Assembly (NCBI RefSeq): GCF_900700375.1
Contig: NC_041717.1
Location: forward strand, 3,545,001 to 3,609,000
DNA length: 64,000 nt
Direction of reading: 5' to 3'
Origin: Denticeps clupeoides
Taxonomy: Eukaryota > Chordata > Actinopteri > Clupeiformes > Denticipitidae
Part shown: positions 34,639-46,335 of the stretch, in pieces
How positions within the stretch are numbered: position 1 is the first letter of the stretch
Layout of the letters: the number at the start of each line of letters is the position of its first letter
Notes under the pieces: generated by a model
The model's database searches: none
Told to the model about the DNA's origin: nothing
What the model saw: the letters and a program-made list of their open reading frames with translations, nothing else
Translations under genes and position numbers: made by a program

Positions 34639-37430
34639 TTACAAGAGGTTGACCTTGGCAACAACCTGCTTGCAGCCATTTTGTGAATACTTCTTGTCAC
34701 CGTCTGAGTAGTAAGAAAGCTCCCCTGCCAATCGTTCTATGTGACTCATGTCAGCGTAGAAGCCCTCCTCTGTCATTTCCTCCAGGAAGCATTCCACCAC
34801 GTGGCTTTTCTCCAGCAGGGTCATGGGCACCACCTTCACCTCAGCCCATAGTGGGTGCTGTTCAGACAGCTTATTCTGGAGAAGAGCACCCAGCTCTGAA
34901 CTCGTACTGGAGTTCTTCAGAGCATGCCTGATGATCTCCTCCTGGCCCAGGCTGCTAAGGAGCACATATATAACGTTCAGGCACTCGTTGCTCTGCTCTG
35001 GCTGCAGGAGCTGATGGAGGACATCCAGCATAGGAGGCTGCATGAGCTCCACTTCATCTAAGACGATGAGGGGAATCTGCTCCTCATCCTCAGCCCGGGC
35101 GGCTAACTCTGCCATGTGTGCTGCTAACTCGCTGGCACACTGGCCTGCATTCTCCTGCAGGGGGCAGTTGTGTAAGGTAAAGTACTGCACCACAAGGTCC
35201 TCCCCTACCATGGAACGGAAGTGGTTTGCCAGGAGACGCCCCAAGTGGCTCTTTCCTACTCCGCTGGGCCCATGAACAGAGAGGGCCAGAGGTTTATTGT
35301 GAGAGTAGGTGGACAGGTAATCCAACAGGATCTCCATCAAATCCTCCATGGCTCTCTTCTGGCCAAAGACCTCCCTCCTCAGGGTTTTCTCCAGACCCTC
35401 CAGGTCATACTTCACAATGTGGTCATCCAGGTTCTCAATGGCATTGTAGACCTAGACAATGATGCACAATCCTTTACTATGAAAACTAAACCACAGAAAG
35501 AAAAAAACATTTGGACAAGTACAGAATAGCATGGTAAGTTAGATGGTCAACAGCTCTACACATTTCAACCTATGCTTGCTGCAGGGGTTCTGGATGAAAC
35601 AGGGAAATGAAATACCTGGAGGAACACAATGACACTGAAGAGAATTAGAAAAACTTTGGCTTGGCTCCGATCGCAGTTTTTGGGAACGATTTTGCGATTA
35701 GTGCTAGGGAACAGCACACCCGTTGGTTTCTTCCTCTTCCTCCGCAGGCCATTTCTTTGTAGGACCTTATCAGTGAAATTCTCTGGGGTGGCGGACTTGC
35801 CTGCTGGTGCAAGACCATCCATTCGACGTTTCTTTATGGACTGGTATTTATTCTTGATGCGCATAATGGCCTTCATCTGGGGAGAGAAAATGGATGGGCT
35901 TGGGGGCAGAGGTTCCTCGATGTCTTCCTTCTCTTCCTCCATATGACCATCCGCTGGACTGTCTAGATGAATAGCTGACAGTGGCGTTTCCTTCATCTGT
36001 GAAAGAACGAAGATATTTTAAGTGAAAGTGAAGTGATTGTCATTGTGAAACACTGCTGCACAGCACATGGTAACACAACAAAATGCTTTTAACCATCACC
36101 CTTGGTGAGCAGTGGGCAGCCATGACATGTGCCCGGGGAGCAGTGTGTGGGGACGGTGCTTTACTCAGTGGCACCTCGGTGACTCCTGTAACTATTGATG
36201 GTAAGTCACTCTGGATAAGGGCGTCTGATAAATGCTGTAAATGTAAATGTAAATGTAAGGGTTGAGGATGTTGCACAGTGCATGATTGTGCCCATGGAAT
36301 GACTTCAGGACAACCACAACCTTCATACACTTGGATAGAACTGTCAAGATCCACGCTCATAATTTTTACGTAATCAAACCAGCATCTGCGTGAACTCTGT
36401 AACCGACTGAAGGCTGGCTTGATGCCCATCCTTCAATGGCACTAAATAACAGTCACATAATGTCAGATTTGTTAATGATTCCTAATGTTGGCCAGTCACT
36501 TTCCCACACTATATATAGATATGAAGTTCCACAATAAATTAAAATAAATAAAGGCTTGAGAAAGAGACTTCTTCGTTTCTGCTTGTTTCTGCTTCTTTGC
36601 ACATTTTAGAGCACATTATTTGGAAATCTGGGGACTCTGAAGGAATAGCATATGACAATCCAGCAGCCATTCTGTTCCTGTGTACTGTGGAATGGGGCTT
36701 TGCCACTGCAGTCCTGCAGTGACCCTTCCCTCCAAGGCCACAGTTTATCCACACCATATCCAGTTCGTTCAGCCTTTTCATTTATCACCAACCTGCACCG
36801 GTTTCCATCATTGCTAGATGGACATCGTTCATGGAAGACAACACTGCAGTGACACATCCATCTTAACTGGACCAGACCCAGAGGCTGCCGTTTCCTGAAT
36901 TTTTCAACATGCACAGCCACTGTCGATAGTGCGAGAAGAGTGAGAGAAACAGGAAGTAGACAGGCAGCTATTCACATGACGCCGTGTTGTACCTTTTCTG
37001 GGACAGTTATGCAAATTAATGGTCTCATTATGCAAATGAAGTTCAGGGAAGGCTTTGAGACAGGGAGGAAAATGTGTCAAGAGGGAAAAACTGACACAGA
37101 AGGAGGCTTTATTGAGAGCGGCGATGTGCATATTCTGTATGAATAGCACATGTTCAATGTTCCAGCTTGGGTTTAGCAGGTGAATTATATGCACATCTGA
37201 GAGAGTTTCATTGGTATTAAAGGGGTACATGAGAAAGAAGTGTGAAAAAAAAACTCTTCTGAACTGAACTGAGAGCTGATGTAAATCTAAGGTAGACGGA
37301 AAGATGAGCAGTAAAAAGAACAACCTTTTGAACAAGATAGTGAGGATGAGGGGAAAAAAGGACGAAGGTGGGGATGCAGGGAAGGAGGCATGCAGTCACC
37401 TACCTTGGCAAAGGCTCCTGGGGTTACCAT
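34639..37430 (-). CDS. tor4a: Torsin family 4 member A (AAA+ ATPase)
   Basis: Torsins are AAA+ ATPases of the ER/nuclear-envelope lumen; TOR4A is a vertebrate-specific, poorly studied member. Three coding exons are proposed: 37430-37404 (ATG, MVTPGAFAK, donor AAG|GTAGG), 35996-35616 and 35451-34639. The middle exon opens with an ATG directly after an acceptor, so translation might also start there. Total 406 aa against 423 in human. Visible: acidic N-terminus; basic KPTGVLFPST (about 99-108); a hydrophobic anchor ending VIVFLQ at the exon junction; NAIENLDD; Walker A GPSGVGKSH (197-205); Walker B LIVLDEVEL (DE at 268-269); and the C-terminal GCKQVVA cysteine motif of torsins. Nothing looks broken. 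The N-terminal exon is homologous to the neighbouring ier3 genes (see findings). Confidence 0.92.
36021..36183 (-). mobile_element. SINE family A, truncated, in tor4a intron 1
   Basis: Starts 'gtgaaagtgaagtgattgtc', includes 'gtgcccggggagcagtgtg', and breaks off after 'gtggcacctcggtgactcc', where a piece of family B (36196-36260, 'gtaagtcactctggataagg' with a (taaatg)n tail) follows directly. It starts 25 bp upstream of the splice acceptor of the second tor4a exon. Confidence 0.8.
37009..37037 (+). promoter_or_regulatory. Paired octamer motifs (ATGCAAAT x2)
   Basis: Two perfect POU-factor octamers in the same orientation at 37009-37016 and 37030-37037, both within TTATGCAAAT, 21 bp apart. 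They lie about 370 bp inside tor4a intron 1 from the proposed first exon. Function is inferred from the motif only. Confidence 0.4.
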
Positions 37431-38275
37431 CGTCCAAAGACTTCTGTCGTGCGTTGGGTGAAGTTAGGTGACACAGATGCACTCTTCCAAAAATCTGCTT
37501 GTGTGTTTGTGTCCAATGAGGCTTGTACGCCCCCCCCACCTCCTTCACCTACACTCCACTCTCACCCCTCCTTTCCCTGTCTGTGTGTAGGGATAGGCTC
37601 CACCTCTGGTGGATGAAGCCATAATAACAAACACGTATTTATTGTTCAACGCTTTGGAAGCAAGTAAGGCGGAACAGCTTTACTACTCTTAGTAATATAA
37701 CCATTTGTAAGCCACTATGTGAATATATTACGCACTGTTTACGTTGGATTTTATATTGACTGAAATAGTAAGAAAAACACTGAATGAAACATTTTTTTAA
37801 ATGTTTCATTCAATGTTTTTCTTAATATTTCAGTCAAATGTTTCAGGTAAACATTTATATAATAATTTGATGTGGATTTTAGGTCCACTGAGCTGGTTTG
37901 TTCCTATATGGTAGTCTATATGTGGTCTACTGTGTTTAACCTCAATGTGATTCAGGTCCTATTACCTTGAGATTCATTTAAAGTGATTCACTTGACTGCC
38001 GTCCTAACTTGGAAAGAGGCCGTAACCCTCTGCCATGGGAAAAGAGGGATGAAAGATACACACGCACCGGTTTGTCCAAGAATGAATCAGGGTTGTTTGA
38101 ATGGCCTCTCACTTTCCCTCAAAGCCCCAGTCATCAAATGTTCTTCCCAGGCAGACAACAAAAGTGCAGTGTCCTGTTTGGTCTGCTGGTCAGAGTGGAG
38201 CTTCATTACTGGAGGGGCAGGCCAGGACCTCCTGATGCATCCAGGGCCATGCAGCCCTGAGTTTGAACTGATTTT
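37431..38275. other. tor4a upstream region
   Basis: Should contain the tor4a promoter. No TATA box or strong CpG island was seen near 37430-37650. Contains the hairpin at 37756-37837 described separately. Confidence 0.4.
37756..37837. repeat. Near-perfect inverted repeat (37-bp arms, 8-nt loop)
   Basis: Left arm 37756-37792, loop 37793-37800, right arm 37801-37837. The arms pair over 37 positions with two mismatches. A transcript from either strand would fold into a long stem-loop. It is either a very short palindromic transposon relic or a hairpin RNA source. Confidence 0.85.
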
Positions 38276-38277
38276 AG

Positions 38278-38491
38278 AAGTGAAGTGATTGTCACATGTG
38301 ATACACATCAGCACAGCACACGGTGCACACAGTGAAATTTGTCCTCTGCATTTAACCCATCACCCTGAGTGAACAGTGGGCAGCCATGACAAGCGCCTGG
38401 GGAGCAGTGTGTGGGGACCGGGATCGGGATTTGAACCGGCAACCTTCTGATTACCGGGCTGCTTCCTTAACCACTAGGCCACCATTGCGGG
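38278..38491 (-). mobile_element. SINE family A
   Basis: 'gaagtgaagtgattgtcac' start, 'cagtgggcagccatgac', 'ggagcagtgtgtgggg', B-box-like 'gatttgaaccgg', and tRNA-like end 'ttaaccactaggccaccat'. A short internal deletion is visible after 'gtgtggggac' compared with the copy at 19110-19378. Confidence 0.88.
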
Positions 38492-40761
38492 GAAGGACGA
38501 AGGATAAAATCTCTTGCTTGTGACGTAAAACTAACCAAGGAAAGGCAACGACATGTCAACCATCATGTGAGCGTGGGGACTACTGCAATTTACTTTTTTC
38601 TCTGTCATGGTATAGTAACACTGTTTCACCTTATAACAGAGTAGATCTTATAAAGGTGTCTGCAAGAGTCACAAAGTGGGATGGCGAAGGGAAGGAATGA
38701 GGGACGGAGTGAAACGAGAGTCAACGAGAGTGTGTGTTTATGGGGTACGTGCATGAACTTGTGCCCTATGTATGCACGTTTACATGAGTGCCATGGTAAC
38801 ATTTCCTGCGATGGTTAATCATCAAACAAGGACATACCAAGTGTGTTAACAGTTATTTCACCCTGACTGTCATAAATAGTCATACAACCACATTCGGCAA
38901 TCAGCACAAGATCATTCATTACAACTGTTGTTATAGGTAGAGGGTAAGGACTAATCGGCAGTACTTTTAAAACAACGGGAATTATGCATTCATCATTAAC
39001 GTTAACAGATACATCACATAATCAAAGACATGTCTCTCAGGAGACAGCTCAGAGAAAATCACAGTTTACTCCTCCCTTTATTAATTTTCCAATGAAAAAA
39101 AAAGAAAGACATCTGAATTCCCAGAATGCCAAATTCCCAACACCACATCCCACGCCTGTAGCAGCTGTATGATTCAGTCTGCTTCTGCACCAGGTCACAG
39201 TCTCAGCTAACGCACCCACACCACACACACACATTTAGATGCTTTCAATGAAATCTACAGAAAGAATTCAATTGAAGTCATTACTAAACATGTCCTCCAA
39301 ACACACACTCAGTCTTTGGCTTTATGAATGTGCATCAAATGATATGAATGTATGTTTTTTTTCCAGTGTCCGAGGAGGCAAGTGGATGAGGGTAGAAACA
39401 AGGTTCCATTGTCTCATGCATTAACCCGCAGGACCTGAATGAAAAGTTTTGTGAGATATGAATCAGGACGTTTTGCTGTGCAGAAGCTCTAAGATGCAGA
39501 AACGATAAGAAAGGTCTCTTCTGCTGCGGTTTGTGAAATGTTTATCTCCAATCTGAATGACTGTGACCCTTAATGGAAAAGGAAACCTAACAAAGCTAAC
39601 ACGCGCCCCACTCTCGTACACACTTTGATGTATAAGGTCAGCGAGTGAAAAGATCTGTCATGTGGGTGCGAGGTCAGTCATCATGACAGACAGGTATGTG
39701 CTTTATTTATCTTCATAAGACTTCTGACAATCAGTAACTGAACACAAATGAGTCTCTGGCTTCGTTTCGTAATCTGCCTGACCCCAGGTCAAGCGCTGCA
39801 CTTCCTGATTCATTCTTTATGGGGTTTTTTTTTCTCTTCTTGTTGCACAGTAGTGAATTTTCCAGCTGAGTCAAATACCAGCCTCTGTGTCATCATTCGA
39901 ATCTTTAAATGATTGTAGCATCGTGCGAGGTGGTCGGCGCTGGTGTGGTCACACAAGCCTGGCCCAACTGAGTTACATTAACTAAATGTGCCTGCAGTAC
40001 TTTTCCATTGCGTAAGCAGGCCATGAGCCTGAACCCTCCTGGCCTTGGGAGGGCTGCATTTCACTCTGCTTTGTGATTATAACGCCATCTTGTGGTCATT
40101 TGATCACAATTGCGAGATTGAAATGGTGCTGTTAGGTACTGGTACTGTTTGGTACTGTTAGCACCGGGACGTTTCATGTGTCAGGATTACACACCTCAGA
40201 TGCATTTAAAACAAATGTTCAGAATAGCACCAAATTAAGATGTAAGATTATTTCAAAATTCCTTTCCATATCAAAATTGGAATTTTCTGAGAATAATCAG
40301 ACTTGTTTGACAGCAAAGTGTAAATGCATAAAAAAAATCAAATCTAAAAATCATATTGGATGAAGTAACCTCTGCCGAACCGGCAGAGCGTGGGCATGCC
40401 GCAGAGCGAACAAAGTTCTGTCCTCTTCGCTTTCAGACTGACTACAAGGTTTGGTGCTGAATGTGCCGCGATTGCTCAGGGGCTCAGCGCAAAGAATAAA
40501 CGTGGTTTTCTAAACTCCCGGTAAGACGACAATGTCGTGTTGTAGATCTCTGGAGACTGTCAACATCAGCTTTCCCTCCATTCCCACTTTGTGTGTGTGT
40601 GTGTGTGTGTTTCAAAGGGGCAGAAAAAACATGATCCTGCATTGAAGTTTGGATTCTATTGGTCGTGCAAAAAAAAAATGCCGCGCAGTGGTCACCAAAT
40701 TTCAACTTTGACCTCGGTGCATGCACAAGGCGGGCAAGTGGCATGCTGTGCCAAGCACAGT
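38492..40761. other. Intergenic, no gene recognised
   Basis: Unique-looking AT-rich sequence; the (GT)n tract at about 40591-40610 is the only simple repeat of note. No frame has supporting domains. Confidence 0.45.
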
Positions 40762-40910
40762 GCAATATGCCAGTAAACAGCATATTGGTTAACTGTTTAC
40801 TTGCAACATTTGCAATACTGTGGTCTGTAGCAGTTGCAGAAAGCATTTCACTGCACATCATACCGTGTATGACTGTGTATGTGACAAATAAAATTTGAAT
40901 TTGAAAAAAA
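40762..40910 (+). mobile_element. LINE 3' end (family D), second copy
   Basis: Shares 'cataccgtgtatgactgtg' and 'tgtgacaaataaaatttga' with the 3' end at 23400-23575, followed by an A-rich tail. Only the extreme 3' end is present. Confidence 0.75.
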
Positions 40911-41836
40911 AAAAATTTGAGCACGGCAGCCTTGTGCAGAAGAAGAATGCCACGTTCGATCTGAAAGCGACTATAGCCCACCCGCATGGGTGGGGTACTC
41001 CAATCACCTTGTGCTGATGTCGCTATGTGATAGACAGAGTCCATGGAAAACGGGGTATCAAATATTATCATTTATGTGCTTTTAAAAGTGTGATTTCTTC
41101 TCAGATGTGGCTTCATATGCTTTAGAAACAATGTATATTTTGTACATTTATGTTTTTTTCTTCAGAAGAAATGTCTGCTGGTCGCATTTGTTTGTGTTAG
41201 AAATGTTGTGTTGCTGTGGCTTAAACAAATTTATGTATATTCATGTATATTCTCGTTCTCTGAGCAAATTTGAATTTAATGGAAAATATCAGGCATCCTG
41301 GAAAGTGAATATCAAGACTTGTTTTTCCCGATCCATTGGGAAATACCAGATGATATTTCAAACTACAGTTACAAATCATGACAAATCACAGATTTAAGCA
41401 TTTTGCAATTAGCTCAATTAGCTCAAAAAGTAAGGCATTAAAGCAATTAATGTAAAAAAAAAACAAATGTAGTCCTACTGATGTAACAGATCTTTTAAAT
41501 GAAAAGAGCACAAGACGCACATGATGAACCTGTATTATAACCCATATAAAATTCATTGTCCAAACATCAGAAAATAACTGTAGATTTGCATGGAAAAAGA
41601 CGGCCATCATTTGCATGGAAGAGCATGGAATGGAAAGTTCCCTGGGTACAGGCCGATGTTGCAAGTCTTGTTTGTGGCGTTTTGCATTTGTGTATAAGCA
41701 CACTCTATACGTGACACATTTCATATGGGCATAGCAGTCATGTTTTTGCATCTTTTGTGTTCCATGCTTCCAACCATGAATTCCTTAATAACCAGCAGTT
41801 GGCCAGGCACATTCCGGTCTCGGATATCAAGCCTCC
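40911..41836. other. Probable 3'UTR and downstream DNA of rnf183
   Basis: AT-rich with no AATAAA in minus orientation that could be firmly assigned. No other coding exon recognised. Confidence 0.4.
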
Positions 41837-42406
41837 TCACCTTGGAATCATCACAATTATAACCACAGTGAAGAGCGTCATAAACACCACCAATGTGCAT
41901 GAGAGCAAGGCTCGGCACACTGGCTCTTTAAACAGTCTCCTCAGCGCCGCGAAGAAACCTTGCCTCTGACTCGGGTTGGTGTCCCTCCGTTGCGGCACGC
42001 CCACGTCTATAGACTGACTGACGGTCGGAGACCCGTCCTTGGGATTCTTGACCAGCAGGCGACCTTTGGTCCGGCTGAAGCGAATGCTGTAGACCTTCTG
42101 CATTGCATCTGGAAGGCAGGAGAGCACAGCAGGGTCTGTGGTCAGCTTGGGCAGACCCAGGTTGGGCAGGGGCGTGAAGCTACGGCACAGGGGGCACTGG
42201 ATGCTATTCGGCTGGGACGATTTGACATTCATCCGGGCAAGGCACTCCAGACAGAAGGTGTGCTTGCAGCCGAGCATTTTGGGAGTGCGAAACACATTGT
42301 CAAATGTGCTGAAACAGATTGCACATTCCAGGTCGGGGATGTCCTCGCTGGTGGAGGGTGGCGGGGGTGAGGGCAGGTATGGATTCATGTCGGGAGGGTT
42401 GGTCAT
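41837..42406 (-). CDS. rnf183: RING-finger membrane E3 ubiquitin ligase, RNF183-type
   Basis: Single coding exon, 189 aa. The C3HC4 RING is complete: C28, C31, C47, H49, C52, C55, C71, C74, within ECAICFSTF, TPKMLGCKHTFCLECLARM and CPLCRSF. A basic linker follows, then a C-terminal membrane helix (about 165-188, LLSCTLVVFMTLFTVVIIV), so it is a tail-anchored ligase with the RING facing the cytosol. By sequence alone RNF183 and RNF223 are hard to separate. Its position next to wdr31, the same neighbour as in human 9q32, favours RNF183, which in mammals is an ER-stress or osmotic-stress-linked ligase. An acceptor-like sequence upstream of the ATG and the AT-rich flank suggest a 5' untranslated exon further right. 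Confidence 0.85.
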   Translation of the reverse strand: MTNPPDMNPYLPSPPPPSTSEDIPDLECAICFSTFDNVFRTPKMLGCKHTFCLECLARMNVKSSQPNSIQCPLCRSFTPLPNLGLPKLTTDPAVLSCLPDAMQKVYSIRFSRTKGRLLVKNPKDGSPTVSQSIDVGVPQRRDTNPSQRQGFFAALRRLFKEPVCRALLSCTLVVFMTLFTVVIIVMIPR

Positions 42407-44713
42407 CTTCAGCAGAGGACAGTGGATTCAACACACTAAGCTGGATCCTTGAGCCAACCTAAAGAAGACGGTACAGTGTTCTTGTTATTTGGTGTAAATG
42501 TGCATGTCAAAACTTGTCACAACACTGCAATATTGATCGATTTACTTTGAATAAATCTATAAATGCTCAGCAATGGCCACCAAATAATCATTGCATAAAT
42601 ACTTTGTAATATTGCACTAGGCTTTAATGCATTTAAGATTACAGAGGCTGGCACTGTTTCTGTTGACAGTTCTATACCAATTTGACTTGGAAATCCAAGT
42701 TTGCTCATACATTGCTCAATCATATCCATGCCTTCCAGACCACCATGCTGGGCATAGAGATGTGAGTGAATATTATATACACATGCTCATCGTAATTACT
42801 CTTTTTCATGGGATTGTATATTGTTCAACATAAATGTTCCTTATCAGATAACTATTTCTGTATAGCTATAAAACACATGCCTGTGAAAATCTCCTCTGTG
42901 TACATTCATCAGGCCACTAACCTCCAGTCAGCAAATGTAAACTCCTGCACACCACTGTGCCTCAAGACAAATCATGCAACATTAGCCAGGCTTGTCATTA
43001 ATAAAATACTGTAAATACTGAAATGTAGTTCACAAAAATCCTTTTTTGAGGCCTACAGATTTTTGGGTCCTACTGTTGTTCTGACATTGTGTTCCTGACA
43101 TTTTAAAATGCTTATAGTAACCTCTTTGTATGCTAACATCACTTCACTAATATGTGATGAGTCCAATACATAAGCAGTCTCTGACTTATCAAATTCAAAT
43201 CCATATTTTTTAGTATAAAATTTTTAACAAACGTTAATGTTGACTTAAATTCACAAGCCATCACCCAACAGTTCCAACTCACCAGCCTTGTAATGTTCTG
43301 CAGGTAAAGCCATGGGTGGCATGTGCTGCTGAAGGCGAAACGTTATGGACGGGACCCACAGCAGGCGCCTCGGCAGTGACGCAGCCCGCCTCGATATCTG
43401 ATGGCTCACCAGCTGCCTGCTCTGGTGCAGCATTTGAATACTGGAATATTATGAGGAAAGCGATATGGCCTAGTCAAATGATGAGCTGTGGGAGGTTATG
43501 TCTGTAATCTCATGAGGATCTGAAAGTGGTATTGTACGCATATGTACTGCATCGGACACACAGCAAATATCTTTACTTTGTATTCTGCAATGTTAGATCA
43601 GTCAGGTCTTGTTTCCTTAATTACACAGGTGATAAAAATATGGTTATTTAAAATAATGTTAATAAAGAAAATATTAAAGAGGCCCTTTTTAAAATACAAA
43701 TTGTTAGGACAAATAGATTTAGTAATATGTATACACAGGACACAGAGGTAAAGAAGAATTATGGGCTACAACTTCTAATGGGCACGTTTAAGTTATTAGG
43801 AGTCTTGAATCTCTTCAGCATTAAGTGTAAGGCGAAATGTAATATTTGTTTTTGTATATGCTTTTTCACATTAACAGATGTTACATTTTTGTGTAAGAAA
43901 TATCACTAACTCTATTTGACACCAGGGTTTGCTTATATTATAACACATTACAGAAATATATATATCAACCTCTATATCAATAACCTTCTCTGACTAGTAT
44001 GTTCCCCAGTCTGAAAGGTTTAAACAGAAAATGTGACTGAAGCTCAGTCACCAAAAATAAATCAGTTTTACGGTTCAAACAAAACAAACCCTTTAGTCAG
44101 GCTGCGTATTGTGTGTTTATGTTTCTGTGCGTGAATGCATCCGAACCGCAGAAGTGGGCGATGGAGGAAACGTGAAGACTTGAGTCAGAAAGAGGCTTTA
44201 TTTTCTAAAATAATTTACCGCAGAGTATATACGCATGACAATCACTGACAACAGCACTTGAGCCAGAGCCTTTTCACACTGGGACAACAGTTAGTCACAG
44301 TAAAACCTCCGTCATGGGAAGATATGATGGCGCAGAACAGCGTGACCTCAACACTCCAAACACCATCACGCGCAGATAACAAAACGGAGGCGCATTACAG
44401 CACTGGCTTGTGTGGGAATATTTGCTATACTGGCCGAAGTAAAAGCTCTTTTAAAAAAAAAGTTTTAAATTCTTTGGTCTGAATTTGACCGTGTGACCAT
44501 GAGGTTAAAACACTAAAGGTCAGTGGTCCTGGCAGCTAAATATAGAAGATCGTATGGCCCAGAACATAAAAAGATGCAAAGATACATGGGTACAGTCTTT
44601 AAGTTAGGTCTGTTGATTGGGAACACAATAGTAGTAGCAGGACATGTAAGAATTCACTTATGGGGTTACACGAGACTTAAATGACTTGTGCCCCTAGAAT
44701 AACCACATAGTTG
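42407..44713. other. Upstream of rnf183, no coding exon recognised
   Basis: Probably contains untranslated 5' exon(s) and promoter of rnf183. A GC-richer patch at about 43300-43440 is a candidate but has no coding support. Otherwise AT-rich. Confidence 0.35.
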
Positions 44714-44840
44714 GGGCAGTGGTGGCCGAGTGGTTAAGGAAGTGCCCCCGTAATCAGAAGGTTCAAATCCCGCCAAGGTGCCACTGACTGGGCACTTGTC
44801 ACGGCTGCCCTCTGCTCACCAAGGATGATGGTTAAAAGAC
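44714..44840 (+). mobile_element. SINE family A, plus strand, shortened
   Basis: Begins 'ggggcagtggtggccgagtg' (A-box-like), has 'gaaggttcaaatccc' (B-box-like) and 'gctgccctctgctcacc'. Several short deletions relative to the copy at 16528. Confidence 0.82.
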
Positions 44841-46335
44841 AATCGTATTGTTTCCAGCCGTCTATCCTTTTCTAAAACACATTTCATGTGTCATATGGGG
44901 GAAAAATTCTCTTGCATAAGACCAGAACATCATTATAGCTGACTGATCTTTAAACCCCCAAAATTCCACATTGAGAATGAGGCTGTTTCCAGTGGTGAGA
45001 ACCGGAAGGACATAGATCACATTTAATTCAATTTACAGGAAGACCAAACTAAAATTTGATAGAAACAGGCATGAAATTAAAGACCTACCTAATAAGACAA
45101 TATTTTATCATTTTTTTCTATATGTTAAAGTGGCGGCCGTAAATAAGTGCTCAGTGTAGTCCCTTTTCTATAAAACATCACCGATGACACTCATTAATAA
45201 AGCTTTAACTTGTAAAGTACAAACTTTCAGATAAAAAAATGATTTGATGCTGTTTCAAAACGTTTTTCGAAGAAAACATTAGATGCTTAGATATATAAGT
45301 GTAACAGGCAGGTTTGGAAGCGTATTGTAAGAACATACACTGTATGCATAGTCGATTGTTGGCGGTAGCCTAGTGGTTGAGGCATTTGTCCCTGAGCGAT
45401 ACACTTAACCCTGAGTCAGCCAAATTATAGTCATGCGATATACAGTTAAAGCTTATTTCATCAAAATAACCACCCTCACCTTTTTTAGAGAAAAACTCAC
45501 TTGTTCACAGTATAATTTCTGGCAATTTTGGTAAACAACTTCCTCCCAGTTCCTTTCCAAGTGTGCAAAATGAATGTCATTGCGCTAAACACAGACTTGA
45601 TTTGACCAATAGTTTTAGCCTTTGTGAATAAATGTCTTACAAAAGACTATAAAATATTGCTTTGTTTGAGGTATTTGTACTGTTTTCTTGTAATAACAAG
45701 AAAAAGCAGAGTATTGTTTCTGTGGGTCAAATCTCTGGAATGTAGTGTAATTTACATTTCATCTTCAAAATGCACTCAAGTTCCTATATTTCATACCCAT
45801 TACCTATTCACCAAAAGCTAACAAATATTATAATTGTGGTGGGCTGGTGCCCTGCCTTGGGAATGGACTAAGTAGTTAAGGATTGTGGGTGAGTCAGAGA
45901 GAGCAAGTTGAACTGAACTAAGCTGTATTGTATAAAGCAGAATAAGTGCCTTTTCCGCATCACTATAAACTTTTGCAGCTTAGCTGGTTGACAGCTTCCT
46001 CATCTGACTCGATGAAGTTGCTGGATATGTTACATTCATCTGGACGGTTTCACCACATGCCAGATTAACCCCTCCAAAGTTCCTGCACTTCCCACTCCTT
46101 CACTTCCCATAGAGTAGCAATAAAAAGAGGAAGTCTGTGGGCGGCCTTCTGTTAAACAGATCCCTGAGTAAAACCTCAAAAAGCTCCACCTGAGCGTCCC
46201 AAACACAGGACCAAAGAGCAACATTGAGGTCATTTTCTGTCTGACAGCTCATTGACTGACTGTCAAGCTAGTGGCGTGTGTGAGTGTGTGTGCATTTCTG
46301 TGCGTGTATATGCAGGCCTGCAAGATGTGTGGGGC
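44841..46335. other. Intergenic and likely wdr31 3'UTR
   Basis: Contains a small family B SINE scrap at about 45358-45425 ('ggtagcctagtggttgagg'). No other coding or repeat feature recognised. Confidence 0.45.
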
